NCBI GenBank assembly: GCA_934717895.1
Contig: CAKUZO010000001.1
Location: 1 to 59,324 of the forward strand
Reading direction: 5' to 3'
Length of the DNA: 59,324 nucleotides
From: an uncultured Candidatus Melainabacteria bacterium
Lineage (GTDB): Bacteria; Cyanobacteriota; Vampirovibrionia; Gastranaerophilales; Gastranaerophilaceae
Shown: piece after piece, positions 33,901-43,341 of the stretch
Numbering within the stretch: the stretch's first letter is position 1
Layout: the number at the start of each line of letters is the position of its first letter
Position numbers and translations under genes: made by a program
Notes under the pieces: generated by a model
What the model was told of the DNA's origin: nothing
What the model saw: only the letters and a program-made list of their open reading frames with translations
Database searches by the model: none

Positions 33901-36900
33901 TCACAAACGATGTTGATACAAAACTTACAATCAATAATGTTACAATCCAAGATGCTCACAAAGTCGGAAATGGTTCTGTTATATTTAATGATAGTGTAAA
34001 TTCTGTTTCAACTGTTACAAACGCAATTATCAAAAACAACAGTGCAACAGGTGACGGCGGAGCAATCTACAACGGTGCTACCAAAGCAGATAACACTAAT
34101 AATTTAATCATTTCAAATACAACATTTGACGGCAACAGTGCAGGTGGAAATGGTGGAGCAATCTACAACGCAGGAAACATGAGTGTTTCTAATTCAACGT
34201 TTAAACAAGCTTCTGACACAATTTATATGGCAAATAACTCCTCTGCCGATTTTAGCGGAACAAATGTTATTAATAGTAATATTAGCAGTGAAAACGCTAA
34301 TAGCACAATAACTAACAACGGAGTTTTGAATTTAAACGGAGATAATTCAGGTTATATAGGTGAATTTACTCAAAACACAGGCGTAACTAACGTTACCGGA
34401 ACATTCTTTAATGGTGATTCTAAAATACAGTCAGGTACTTTAAACTGGTTAACTCAAAATTCAACCAGCGGAAAACTTACTGTTTTAGACGGCAGCAACT
34501 TAAACATCGGAAGTTCAACCGTTAAAGGCGATTTGGATTTGGGTACCGGAAGTTCAATTGCAAGTGGTGCAAATGTTGTAATCAATTCAAATTCAACACT
34601 AAACTTAAAAGATAATTCAAATGTAACACTTGATTCAGCTGACGCTTGGGGTGGAAAAATCAACCTTCAAGACTCTGCTACTTTAAACTTAAACAATGTA
34701 TCTAATTACTCAACAGCTGTATTAAACGCAGTTGACGGAAATTTAAACATCAATAACATGAATTTAAATATTGGAACAAACAGCTTAATTGACAAAAATG
34801 TTTCAACAAATATTAATTCAGATGCATCATTATCCGTAAATACAGGTGGAAATGTTACTCTCGGAAGCACAAGTAATTGGAGCGGTAAAGTCCTTGTTAA
34901 CGGCGGAGATTTTACTGTCGACGGATTAACTTCTAATGGAATAATTCAAGCCGGAAGCGGAAATGTTACAATTCAAAACGGTAATTTAACCGTTGATGGA
35001 AACAGTATAATAAATGATGCTGTAAAACTTTCTGTAAAACCAACAGGTGTTTTAGATATTCAAGGCGGAACAATTTCTATTGGCGACGAAGATAATTGGG
35101 AAGGAACAATAAATCTCGGAAGCTCTGATAAAGGCGGAACACTGAATTATGGAACAACTAACAGTGGAACTCTTAAAGCAGAATCAGGTAATTTAAATCT
35201 ATTGAATAATTCTATATTGAATATTCAAAGCCCAAGTCAAGTTGCACAGAAAGTTGTTGTTGATATTCAAAACGGAGCTACTGTAAACGTTAAATCCGGA
35301 GCTGTGTTCAACCTTGATTCATTGGATAAATGGAACGGCTTAGTTACTGTTTCAAATGGCGTTTTAAAAACAGACGGAGTCGATAACACAAAAATCGGAG
35401 GAAAATTACAACAGAACAGCGGTTCTTCAATCTTTGATAATAAATCAAATATCTTACTTGATGGAGCTGAAAATTATATCAACGGTGGCGATGTTTCTGT
35501 TTTAAATAATTCATCTCTTCGTTTAGGAAGTGGAGTTACAAGCTTTGCTCTCGATAACTTAAATATGGGTGGAAATTCATTGTTTAGTACAATGAATAAC
35601 TCTATTAACAAATATGGCACAATTGATACTATAAATGTAGATGGAGTAAACAATATTGCAATTGATATTGCTCCTCGTGCTAAAACAAGTGACACATTTG
35701 TTATCAATAACCTCAACGGCACAAACAATGGAACATTGAACATTTCAAACTTTAACTTTGTAGGTCAGGCTCCAATTGACAGACATATTAATTTACAAAT
35801 TTTTGATGTTCAAAACACTAATAATGTAAACTTTACGGCTGGTGACAAGAAAATCTTCACTCCAATCGGTAATTACCAAATGATTTCACAAGGCGGTGGA
35901 GCTTATACTGCAAGTTTAGCAGATTATAATCCGCAAGTATTCAGAGGACAAGCAGCTACACTTGCTGCTTACAATCACCAATTGCTGGTTAATGACATGT
36001 TGACAAACCACTTTATCTTACCAAATCAAAGAATGATTGATAGAGCGGCTATGGCAAATAAATCAGCTTCAACTTCTCCTTTGTTTGCACCTTACCAATC
36101 AAGCATTGAAGATGGTGGACTTTGGACTAAATCATATGTATCATTTGAACAACTTTCAATGACAAACAATTTGAGAGTTGGGAACAATGTCTATGGAACA
36201 TTAATTGGTGCTGATTTCCCTGCTATTAATATGAAAAAAGGTTGGAAATTTATCCCGACAGCTTATGTTGGATACAATGGCGGGAACCAATACTTTAACC
36301 ACGTTGATATGTACCAAAACGGCGGTCAAGGCGGCTTTATGGGTACATTCATTAAAAACAACTTTATCGGATCTGTAACAGCTTATGGCGGTGGTTATTT
36401 CAACGAAATGAATGTTGCAGGCAACACAGATAGAACAGGAAACTGGTTTGCCGGTACTGCTGCAAAGGCTGCATATAATATTCACGCAACAAAACATTTC
36501 ATAATTCAGCCAACAGCGTTCGTTTCTTATAACATCTTTGGGAAACAAAGCTGGGGAACTGATTACGGTGCAATGAGCATGAATTCCGGCACATTAAACG
36601 GAATTAACGTTGCTCCCGGCTTAAACTTGATTTATTCAAGAGATACTTGGAGCGTTTACGGAACAATTCAATATATGTTTAATATAAACGATCAAGTTGG
36701 TGGTAAAGCTGGAAACGTAAAACTTCCAACTACCGAAATGCGCCATGGATACATAAATTACGGTGTTGGGGTTACAAAAACTTGGAAAGACAGATTATCT
36801 TCATATTTCCAAATCAATTTTAGAAACGGCGGAAGAACAGGTGTAGGCTTCCAATTAGGGCTAAAATACTTGTTTGACTGGGGCAAACCTAAAAAACAAG

Positions 36901-36956
36901 CCACAAAAACAGCTCCTGTTAAACCGGAAAAGAAAATATTAAAACCAACAAAATAA
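30924..36956 (+). CDS. Giant Pmp-like autotransporter adhesin
   Basis: A 2010-residue surface protein (type Va secretion). Residues 1-31 are a signal peptide. About 40-430 and 1020-1110 carry repeated GGAI and FxxN motifs (FSNN, FSGN, FDGN, FTGN), as in chlamydial Pmp repeats, expected to fold as a right-handed beta helix. The central part repeats passenger modules with 'NGDNSGF/YxGxFTQNT'. About 1700-1985 is the outer-membrane beta barrel, ending in GVGFQLGLKYLFDW. A Lys/Pro-rich tail of about 25 residues then follows, whereas classical autotransporters end at the last barrel strand. Composition is Asn/Thr/Gly-rich. Likely adhesion to host or other cells (inference). Confidence 0.88.
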   Translation: MRKRNSNYLKKVLLSATIIGSMSLSSTSAIAETEVTNFTELQSAIVQGTTSDIKLGNNITDVSSTISLTSANTIVNINGNNNTISPNGTGYSLFDIQANTSLNLRDAIISNANSNENGGAIKNNSGTLNIIDSTFSNNTANGSVYGGAIDVQSGSVLNISGQTTFSGNTVTEGSGGAIHNLGNTVIAGTDSTNLVTFDGNKAKWNGGGIYNQGTATIDRASFNSNSATQKGGAIYTTGNLTVRNSSFTGNTSTVANPNWQYGGGAIQQDSGSLTIDNSNFDGNITNSRGGAIHLLRNNVTISNSTFTGNKAGSGAGGAIALTSSNAAATITNSTITNNSSGLGGAIFNEGNLTIVADGADSQISGNTSTQNGGAIYNRAATLNLQTQNGGSITFSGNNAAAGSDVYLDSANNPTRYSTLNISGDGTVTFNGSIAGANGNINHTGTGSLVLNGDNSGFGGTFTQNTTSTTGAPVTTLGAGAKFFAGTSNITSGSLIWNTANDIASSATLTVDGASLTVGNGGQLTIQGNSSIDNATAVTTDGNLVLKKDMTIKSIDGSGKITADGSTLTFNNNSILGDNLNFASNNSSTAIINGIADTTKADKLVSKISGGTNDNLTVNINGTNSNANVNVDGTQISNLNFSGNVNYGGEITGAGNITNTGNLTITGNQSGFNGAYTQNSSTANTNINTSANLFGGTKNFNKGFVTISAGTIDYTGVKLGNAILNQTITDSNLVNLDSSNIEFTGTGNSTGHVGITGGNINLSKIDNGHENWVVFNGSNVKLADEDYTGGTIYNLSSNSTLDLMEKDSINYQIKDYVFDNLLAADATTKLNFNIKINSDANGNYLTTDTVKINTGYGDFKLGDVYITGEENGQRGGYSTQKDVMQGNASFIAGSTANIVGATTSWQYKINQTADNKSIGLEITDYVNTNTLNDMNTTDGKRFFQFTEGDTREYHIKNSLDETKGNEFYVTGDNHNVLSGILDGTTDQKGSFFNITNDVDTKLTINNVTIQDAHKVGNGSVIFNDSVNSVSTVTNAIIKNNSATGDGGAIYNGATKADNTNNLIISNTTFDGNSAGGNGGAIYNAGNMSVSNSTFKQASDTIYMANNSSADFSGTNVINSNISSENANSTITNNGVLNLNGDNSGYIGEFTQNTGVTNVTGTFFNGDSKIQSGTLNWLTQNSTSGKLTVLDGSNLNIGSSTVKGDLDLGTGSSIASGANVVINSNSTLNLKDNSNVTLDSADAWGGKINLQDSATLNLNNVSNYSTAVLNAVDGNLNINNMNLNIGTNSLIDKNVSTNINSDASLSVNTGGNVTLGSTSNWSGKVLVNGGDFTVDGLTSNGIIQAGSGNVTIQNGNLTVDGNSIINDAVKLSVKPTGVLDIQGGTISIGDEDNWEGTINLGSSDKGGTLNYGTTNSGTLKAESGNLNLLNNSILNIQSPSQVAQKVVVDIQNGATVNVKSGAVFNLDSLDKWNGLVTVSNGVLKTDGVDNTKIGGKLQQNSGSSIFDNKSNILLDGAENYINGGDVSVLNNSSLRLGSGVTSFALDNLNMGGNSLFSTMNNSINKYGTIDTINVDGVNNIAIDIAPRAKTSDTFVINNLNGTNNGTLNISNFNFVGQAPIDRHINLQIFDVQNTNNVNFTAGDKKIFTPIGNYQMISQGGGAYTASLADYNPQVFRGQAATLAAYNHQLLVNDMLTNHFILPNQRMIDRAAMANKSASTSPLFAPYQSSIEDGGLWTKSYVSFEQLSMTNNLRVGNNVYGTLIGADFPAINMKKGWKFIPTAYVGYNGGNQYFNHVDMYQNGGQGGFMGTFIKNNFIGSVTAYGGGYFNEMNVAGNTDRTGNWFAGTAAKAAYNIHATKHFIIQPTAFVSYNIFGKQSWGTDYGAMSMNSGTLNGINVAPGLNLIYSRDTWSVYGTIQYMFNINDQVGGKAGNVKLPTTEMRHGYINYGVGVTKTWKDRLSSYFQINFRNGGRTGVGFQLGLKYLFDWGKPKKQATKTAPVKPEKKILKPTK

Positions 36957-36979
36957 AAATCCAAAAACATAAATAAACT

Positions 36980-37022
36980 AATTAGGACGAAGTATAACAG
37001 ATGCTTCGTCCTAATTTATTTT
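36980..37022 (+). terminator. Terminator of the autotransporter gene
   Basis: A perfect 13-base stem (36980-36992 / 37004-37016) with an 11-base loop and a T-rich tail, 24 bases after the stop codon. Confidence 0.75.
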
Positions 37023-37067
37023 AATTTATATTTGCTTTATAATAAAATCAGTATAGACAGGTGGTTT

Positions 37068-39530
37068 ATGGTAGACAAAATTAAAGTTCGTGGAGCGAGA
37101 GTTCACAATTTAAAAAATATAGACGTTGATATTCCGTTGAACAAAATTGTTGGAATAGCTGGTGTTTCTGGCTCCGGAAAATCCTCTTTGGCACTTGGAG
37201 TTTTATACTCAGAAGGATCAAGAAGATATTTAGAGGCACTTTCAACTTATACAAGACGCCGAATGACTCAGGCTGAAAAAGCACTTGTAGACGAGGTTTT
37301 GTATGTTCCGGCAGCGCTTGCTCTTCATCAACGACCGACTATTTCCGGTGTGAGAAGTACTTTTGGAACAGGAACGGAGCTTTTGAACAGTCTCAGACTA
37401 ATGTTTTCAAGGCTTGCAAGTCATCGTTGTCCTAACGGGCATTATGTCGAACCGACGCTTGCTGTTGCGGCAGAACAGGAGATTGTTTGCCCGATTTGCA
37501 AAACTCATTTTTATGCGCCGTCGGCTGAGGAACTGGCTTTCAATAGTCAAGGTGCTTGCAAAACTTGTGGCGGAACAGGAATTGTCCGAACCGTTGACAA
37601 ATCAACGCTTGTGCCTGACGAAAATTTAACAATTGACGATGGTGCCGTTGCACCTTGGGGAACTTTGATGTGGTCTTTGATGACTGATGTTTGCCGTGAA
37701 ATGGGTGTTCGCACCAATATTCCGTTTAAAGACTTAACCGACAAGGAAAAAGACATTGTCTACAACGGCCCTGCCGAGAAAAAACATATTTTTTACAAGG
37801 CAAAAAACACAAATCAAGCCGGAGAACTCGATTTTACCTATTATAACGCGGTTTATACGGTTGAAAATGCGCTTTCAAAAGTCAAAGACGAAAAGAGTAT
37901 GAAGCGTGTAGAAAAGTTTTTGAAACAAGATATTTGTCCTGATTGCAAAGGAACTCGTTTGTCCGAAAAAGCAAGAGCACCAAAGGTTATGGGCATAAGT
38001 CTTGATGAAGCTTGCAAGATGACACTTTCTGATTTGGTAAACTGGGTTAAAAAAGTGCCTGACAGTTTACCAAAGGAAATGAAACCTATGGCTGAAAGCA
38101 TTTGTGAGTCATTTTTGTCAGTCGCAAAACGCTTGATGGACTTGGGTCTGGGCTACTTGACTCTGGATAGAGCCGCCGCGACTCTTTCCACTGGCGAAAG
38201 ACAGAGAATGCAACTTGCACGTGCAGTCAGAAACAGAACGACGGGCGTTTTGTACGTACTTGATGAACCGTCAATCGGGCTCCACCCTTCAAATATCGTT
38301 GGTTTGAAGGGAGTTATTAGAGATCTTGTCGCTGACGGGAATTCCGTAATTCTGGTTGATCACGACACTCAGATTTTAAAAGAGGCTGATTGGGTTGTCG
38401 AAATGGGTCCAAAAGCCGGAATCAACGGCGGTTACGTGATTGCAGAAGGAACGATTGAAGATATTGAAAACAACGAAAACTCTATAATAGGCGGTTTTTT
38501 GTCTGGGAAAAGCAACACGATTATCAGAAAACCACTTTCTGCCAACGAGATTTTCGACTTTGGCAAAATTCATCTTGAAACAAACCGAATTCACACAGTC
38601 AAACCTTTGAAAGTAGACATTCCAAAAGGGCGCTTAACGTGCATAACAGGCGTTTCAGGGTCTGGTAAAACTACTATGGTTTTGGAAAGTTTAGTTCCTG
38701 CATTAGAGGCTTTAACAAGTGGGAAAAATTTGCCTGAACACGTTGAAAAAATTGAGGCCGATGGAATTAAACAGGTCAAATTAATTGATGCAACCCCGAT
38801 TGGAATAAATGTTCGCTCGACAGTTGCGACTTATGCGAATATTCATGACGAATTGAGAAAGCTTTACGCTAAAACAGAAAAGGCGAAAGAGCTCAAATTA
38901 AAAGCAGGAGATTTTTCTTACAACACAGGAAAACTTCGCTGTCCGACATGCGACGGAACAGGTGTGATTAACTTGGACGTTCAGTTTTTGCCTGATGTTG
39001 AAATTCCTTGTCCTGAATGTGGTGGTTCAAGATATACAAAAGAAGCAAATTCGGTGAAACTCGGCAAATATTCACTTCCTGAACTTATGGCGATGGACGT
39101 GAGTGACGCGCTTGAAGCTTGCAAAAGCATGAAACTTGTTGCTCAAAGATTACAAGTGCTTGACGATTTAGGGTTGGGGTATTTGACGTTGGGTGAAGCA
39201 ACACCGAGTTTGTCAGGCGGTGAGGCACAGCGACTTAAACTTGCAAGCGAAATGAGAAAGTCGCAAAATGACACAGTATTTGTGTTTGATGAGCCGACAA
39301 TCGGATTGCACCCGCTAGATGTTCAAACTCTTTTGAACGTTTTTCAAACCCTTATAGACAACGGTGCAACAGTTGTTGTAATTGAACACGATTTAGATGT
39401 AATTAAAAATGCGGATTACATAATCGATATGGGACCGGAAGGTGGAGAAGCCGGTGGGGAAGTGATTTTTGAAGGAACTCCAAAAGAATTAAAAAACTGT
39501 AAAAAATCCAAAACTGCAAAATTTGTATAA
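37068..39530 (+). CDS. UvrA2-like ABC ATPase without UvrB-binding domain
   Basis: An 820-residue DNA-binding ABC ATPase of the UvrA family. I start at MVDKIKVRGA, which has an AGGTGG site. Walker A1 is GVSGSGKSS near 31-39; the first zinc module holds CPICK and CKTCGGTG; the second half has Walker A2 GVSGSGKTT, zinc CPTCDGTG/CPECGGSR, signature LSGGEAQRLKLA and Walker B VFVFDEPTIGLHP. After FGTGTELLNSLRLMFSRLA the sequence goes straight to the zinc module, so the ~110-residue UvrB-binding domain of true UvrA is missing. Class II UvrA proteins of this kind are linked to resistance to DNA-binding drugs or are of unknown use. Confidence 0.88.
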   Translation: MVDKIKVRGARVHNLKNIDVDIPLNKIVGIAGVSGSGKSSLALGVLYSEGSRRYLEALSTYTRRRMTQAEKALVDEVLYVPAALALHQRPTISGVRSTFGTGTELLNSLRLMFSRLASHRCPNGHYVEPTLAVAAEQEIVCPICKTHFYAPSAEELAFNSQGACKTCGGTGIVRTVDKSTLVPDENLTIDDGAVAPWGTLMWSLMTDVCREMGVRTNIPFKDLTDKEKDIVYNGPAEKKHIFYKAKNTNQAGELDFTYYNAVYTVENALSKVKDEKSMKRVEKFLKQDICPDCKGTRLSEKARAPKVMGISLDEACKMTLSDLVNWVKKVPDSLPKEMKPMAESICESFLSVAKRLMDLGLGYLTLDRAAATLSTGERQRMQLARAVRNRTTGVLYVLDEPSIGLHPSNIVGLKGVIRDLVADGNSVILVDHDTQILKEADWVVEMGPKAGINGGYVIAEGTIEDIENNENSIIGGFLSGKSNTIIRKPLSANEIFDFGKIHLETNRIHTVKPLKVDIPKGRLTCITGVSGSGKTTMVLESLVPALEALTSGKNLPEHVEKIEADGIKQVKLIDATPIGINVRSTVATYANIHDELRKLYAKTEKAKELKLKAGDFSYNTGKLRCPTCDGTGVINLDVQFLPDVEIPCPECGGSRYTKEANSVKLGKYSLPELMAMDVSDALEACKSMKLVAQRLQVLDDLGLGYLTLGEATPSLSGGEAQRLKLASEMRKSQNDTVFVFDEPTIGLHPLDVQTLLNVFQTLIDNGATVVVIEHDLDVIKNADYIIDMGPEGGEAGGEVIFEGTPKELKNCKKSKTAKFV

Positions 39531-39550
39531 ATCACATAAATTAAAAATTT

Positions 39551-40093
39551 TTACACAAACCACCTAATCAGCGGACGAATTTCTCCGAGTTCAAGCTTAT
39601 ACGGCTCTGCTTCGGGACTTTTTAAAATGGAATCTATTCTTAATCGCTCCTTTATTGGATTTTCTAAAAAAACTTCACCTGTTTCCCTATCAAATATAGT
39701 TGAGTAATTTAACCCTTTGTTTACACAGTATGGCAAACGAATTCTATTCTCATCTTCATCATACCAAGCAAGTCCATGAGTTCTACAAACAATTCCGCGG
39801 TATTTGTAAAGGCAACACATTTTGTTAATCAAAAACGGGCATTTGTACATTTTGGGCTTTTCTGCCACAAGGTGTTTGATTTCTTCCTTAATTTTATGTT
39901 TGATATCAAACGGCAAGTTCACAAATCCTGACATCAAATATTCCAATTCCAATCTTGAAAACGGATATTCTCCGACCTCGCAACAAGCAGAACAAGCGGG
40001 TTTACACTTGATAAACTCGCATTGCTCTTCAAAATATTTGTCAAGTTTTGGCTCCAAAACTTCGTCTAAAAATTTTTCGTACCTTTTTAGCAT
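39551..40093 (-). CDS. YkgJ-family Cys-cluster protein
   Basis: A 180-residue protein with Cys clusters typical of the zinc- or iron-chelating YkgJ family (UPF0153): CKPACSACCEVGEYPFSRLE and CPFLINKMCCLYKYRGIVCRTHGL. The Cys pattern C-x3-C-x2-CC and C-x7-CC-x8-C suggests a metal or Fe-S site. Its ATG overlaps the stop of the upstream glycosyltransferase gene (TAATG), so the two are translated together. The function of the family is not settled. Confidence 0.8.
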   Translation of the reverse strand: MLKRYEKFLDEVLEPKLDKYFEEQCEFIKCKPACSACCEVGEYPFSRLELEYLMSGFVNLPFDIKHKIKEEIKHLVAEKPKMYKCPFLINKMCCLYKYRGIVCRTHGLAWYDEDENRIRLPYCVNKGLNYSTIFDRETGEVFLENPIKERLRIDSILKSPEAEPYKLELGEIRPLIRWFV

Positions 40094-41787
40094 TAATGAA
40101 CTTTCACCAATAAATGTTTTCTACCTTCTTGAATTATATCAAAATCCAAGACTTCATCAATTTTTTGTATTTGTTTTTTGCGAATAATCACATAAACATT
40201 TTTGTCGTCCAAAACATGCCCAAGTTGAGTCATTTCATCTTTATCGCCAAGTGAAATAAACAAGACATCTCGATTTTTCATATTAGTTGGAACACCATAA
40301 TAATATAACACTGAATATTTTCTTTCATCATTCAAAACAACAAGTTTTTTACTATTCTCACGAGAGAATTTTGCAAACTTCATCAAATCATTTTGTCCAA
40401 ATTCATAGTCCATATTATAGAATAATTTTGTTCCAAATGCAGATGTAACAAGGATTAATAACACATAAGTCATAAAAACGCCTTTTGGAGATTTTTTGAT
40501 TGCACAAAAAAGACTTGAAATGCCAAAAACCAAAACAAGCGCGATGCTGAACCATTTTATAATTAGCAAATCTGCATAAGTCTGTGCAGGCAAAACAAAT
40601 TGAGCAAAACAAGTCAAAATTCCTGCTAAAATACAAATTCCACTAAAAATATAAACAGAAATATTGATTGATTTTTTGTATTTGTCATTGAAAATATAAT
40701 CTTCCCATACAAAGCCCAAAATGCAAGCTGTGAAAAAGTATACGGGCAAAATATATGTAATCAGTTTTGTACTAGATGATGAGAAAAACAACATCGTTAT
40801 CAAAAACGCGATTACGTTGAACGCCAAGTATTTTTGCGGGTTTGAAAGCTCTGCAACATAAAGTTTCTTGATAGAAAAACTTTTGAAAGAAATTGATTTG
40901 AGTTTTTCAATTCCGACAGCAATGGCTGAAAAAATCCAAGGTACAAGTCCCCACAAAACCGTCAAAATATAGAAATAAAACGGCTGTTTGCGGTTGATTT
41001 CATTTGAGTTCAAAAATCTTTCAATGTGGTGTTTGATTATGTATTCGTGGAAAAATAGCGGATCGTGGATTTTGAACATAACCAAATGCCAAGGAAGAAC
41101 GATTAAAAAGAACAACAAAAAGCCAACCACAAAGTATTGAGGCTTGAAGATTTGTTTGAAAGTTTTGTTTGCAATGGTTACGAAAAACATTACGGCAAAC
41201 GGAACAACAAATCCCGGAATTCCTTTTGCCATAACCGCAAGACCTGAAAAAATGTAGAACAACCACCACATATATTTTTTGTTTTTATCCTGAACAAATT
41301 GAGTCAAAAATCCAAACATTACGGAAAACCCGACACAAGTTGTTACAACAATATCAAGGATTGCAAATTTTGCCAAAATAACAAATTCCAAAGTAGTTGC
41401 AAGGATTAAAGCTGAAATTACGCCATATCGACGAGAAACAATTTTTTTGCCAGTAAAATACACAAGCAAAGTCGAAAGTGTTCCATACAGTGCAACCGGA
41501 AAACGTGCCGTAAATTCGGTAACTTTTCCAAAAATTGCAAAAGACAAACACTCACCCCAGAAATAAAGAGGCGGTTTTTCAAAAAAGAAATCACCGTTTA
41601 AATACAAGGTCAAAAAGTCCTTGCAATGGAACATATCGCGCGCCATTGACACATACCGAGTTTCGTCAACGTCCATCAACGGGTAATTTCCAATATTAAA
41701 AAAGAATATAAAATAACACAGCAAAAGTAGTCCCAAAAACGTAAACAGGTCGCCGTGTTTTTTTATATAATCAAAAATTTTTTCCAT
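40093..41787 (-). CDS. GT39-type (ArnT/PMT-like) membrane glycosyltransferase
   Basis: A 564-residue polytopic enzyme of the dolichyl/undecaprenyl-phosphate-sugar mannosyltransferase family. The N-terminal loop NYPLMDVDETRYVSMARDM carries the catalytic Asp-Glu pair after the first membrane segment. About ten to twelve hydrophobic segments follow, then a C-terminal periplasmic domain (from about 470, with VVLNDERKYSVLYYYGV). It likely moves a sugar from a lipid carrier to lipid A, protein or a surface glycan; acceptor and donor are unknown. AAGGAG lies before the ATG. Coupled to the YkgJ-like gene. Confidence 0.85.
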   Translation of the reverse strand: MEKIFDYIKKHGDLFTFLGLLLLCYFIFFFNIGNYPLMDVDETRYVSMARDMFHCKDFLTLYLNGDFFFEKPPLYFWGECLSFAIFGKVTEFTARFPVALYGTLSTLLVYFTGKKIVSRRYGVISALILATTLEFVILAKFAILDIVVTTCVGFSVMFGFLTQFVQDKNKKYMWWLFYIFSGLAVMAKGIPGFVVPFAVMFFVTIANKTFKQIFKPQYFVVGFLLFFLIVLPWHLVMFKIHDPLFFHEYIIKHHIERFLNSNEINRKQPFYFYILTVLWGLVPWIFSAIAVGIEKLKSISFKSFSIKKLYVAELSNPQKYLAFNVIAFLITMLFFSSSSTKLITYILPVYFFTACILGFVWEDYIFNDKYKKSINISVYIFSGICILAGILTCFAQFVLPAQTYADLLIIKWFSIALVLVFGISSLFCAIKKSPKGVFMTYVLLILVTSAFGTKLFYNMDYEFGQNDLMKFAKFSRENSKKLVVLNDERKYSVLYYYGVPTNMKNRDVLFISLGDKDEMTQLGHVLDDKNVYVIIRKKQIQKIDEVLDFDIIQEGRKHLLVKVH

Positions 41788-41879
41788 ATGCTATTCTCCT
41801 TAATCCAACCAGAATATTTTACCATAAATATTGTTAGGCAGTTGGTAGTAATTTAAGTGATATGCACGTGCCCCTCTGC

Positions 41880-42020
41880 AACAAAGCTGCTAAGAATTAA
41901 GAAGGCGATAGGACGTTAAGTCGATAAGACGCTAAGTTCTATCGTCTTATCGTCTTTTTTACAAATCACGTCGGCAGGGTGGGTGCCCCGCCCTACTTCT
42001 ATCGACTTTTTAATCTTAGC
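41880..42020. repeat. Intergenic dispersed repeats
   Basis: The first part (41888-41965, 'aaggcgataggacgttaag' and the hairpin gataagacg/cgtcttatc) belongs to the same family as 55920-55970. The second part (41970-42010) is an inverted, diverged copy of the 'gtcgatagaagtagggcgg' palindrome at 50097-50134. No gene is present. Confidence 0.55.
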
Positions 42021-42025
42021 TCCCC

Positions 42026-42565
42026 CTAGAACTTCATTTGTTTTGCCGACTTATCGACCATTTCCATGTATTTTTTATTGTTCTTTTCTGCAAATTCGAT
42101 TGCTGCTTTACGCGCATTTTCTTGCCCTCCGAGTTCTGATGCATAGAACCTTTTGGCAAATCCGAATTTATTCATTCCTCTATCTTTCATCGGCACAAAA
42201 ACTATTGCGCTATAATCATAATACTTTTTGTCAGATGGAAAGTTTATAAAAGATGTCATTGCTGCGTCCGGATACAAAAGCACTGATGCTCCTTTGGTTT
42301 CTTCCTGAATTTTATGAGCAAACTCAGCCGCCGCCTCAGTTGGATTTGTAAGGTTTGGAATTTGTTCTAAAATCATCTTAGTGTGCCAGTTTTCGATAGT
42401 CTCATTTTTGGGATAATATGCAAAACTTTGAGTTTTGCTATCCGGATTTGAAAGATAATATGTTTCTTTATCAAATTTAATTTTATTTTCCATTGCAACT
42501 CCTATTGATTGGGTAAAAATTAAGACGCTGAGCGCGAAAAGTAAAGTTCTTAGTAGGTTTTTCAT
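42026..42565 (-). CDS. Exported hypothetical protein
   Basis: A 179-residue protein with a signal peptide (1-24, LLFALSVLIFTQSIGVAM). The mature part is mixed alpha/beta with no Cys, and includes SKTQSFAYYPKNETIENWHTKM and a Lys/Asn-rich C-terminus. GGGG/AAAGG before the ATG fits a ribosome site. No family recognised. It runs away from rfbC; the shared gap of 113 bases holds the rfbC promoter. Confidence 0.65.
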   Translation of the reverse strand: MKNLLRTLLFALSVLIFTQSIGVAMENKIKFDKETYYLSNPDSKTQSFAYYPKNETIENWHTKMILEQIPNLTNPTEAAAEFAHKIQEETKGASVLLYPDAAMTSFINFPSDKKYYDYSAIVFVPMKDRGMNKFGFAKRFYASELGGQENARKAAIEFAEKNNKKYMEMVDKSAKQMKF

Positions 42566-42625
42566 ATAAATCCCCTTTCAGATATTAATTTTTATTTGTT
42601 TTTATGTAAAAATCTATTACCCTCT

Positions 42626-42654
42626 TTGATAATTTCTAAAATTTATAGTATAAT
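42626..42654 (+). promoter_or_regulatory. Promoter of the rfbCBD genes
   Basis: TTGATA (42626-42631), a 17-base spacer and a perfect TATAAT (42649-42654), with AGGAGAG just before the rfbC ATG. Confidence 0.7.
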
Positions 42655-42678
42655 TTTATAAAATAGGAGAGAACTAAA

Positions 42679-43230
42679 ATGCCGTTTGATTTTGAAAGAC
42701 AGAGGATTAAAGATGTAATACTTGTTAAGCCGAAAGTTTTTGGTGATAACAGGGGATATTTTATGGAAACATACAAAAAATCTGACTTTGCAGCGAATGG
42801 TATTGATGTCGACTTCAATCAGGACAATCAATCAATGTCTACGGCACATGTCTTGCGAGGGTTGCATTATCAAGAAGCACCTTACGGGCAGGCAAAACTT
42901 GTTAGATGCAACAAGGGCAGAATTTATGATGTTGCGGTCGACATAAGAAAGAATTCTGAGACTTTTGGACAATATGTAAAAGTTGAACTTTCGGAAGAGA
43001 ACAAGCACATGTTATTTATTCCGGAAGGTTTTGCGCACGGTTTTGTGGTTCTATCTGATGTTGCAGAACTAATCTACAAAGCAAGTGGAGAATACGCTCC
43101 ACAAGCTGATAGAGGAATTCTTTGGAACGACAAGGATATCAACATTGATTGGGAAATAGATTTTGAACCGATTTTGTCTGAAAAGGATAAGGTGCAAAAA
43201 TCGTTGGCGGAAGTAATACGTGAGAAATGA
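42679..43230 (+). CDS. rfbC: dTDP-4-dehydrorhamnose 3,5-epimerase
   Basis: The third step of dTDP-L-rhamnose synthesis. The 183-residue cupin has KPKVFGDNRGYFMETYKKSDF, the active His in LRGLHYQEAPYGQAKLVR, and the IPEGFAHGFVVLSDVAEL barrel signature. Its TGA stop shows that UGA is read as stop in this organism. A 111-base gap with a hairpin (ggtgc/gcacc) separates it from rfbB. Confidence 0.95.
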   Translation: MPFDFERQRIKDVILVKPKVFGDNRGYFMETYKKSDFAANGIDVDFNQDNQSMSTAHVLRGLHYQEAPYGQAKLVRCNKGRIYDVAVDIRKNSETFGQYVKVELSEENKHMLFIPEGFAHGFVVLSDVAELIYKASGEYAPQADRGILWNDKDINIDWEIDFEPILSEKDKVQKSLAEVIREK

Positions 43231-43341
43231 AAAGACCGTTTAGCTCATTGCATTCGAAAATTATTTTGGTGCAATAGCACCCGTAAAGGACTTTTCACGT
43301 TTCACTTCTCACTTTTTACTTAAATACACAAAGGAGAACAC

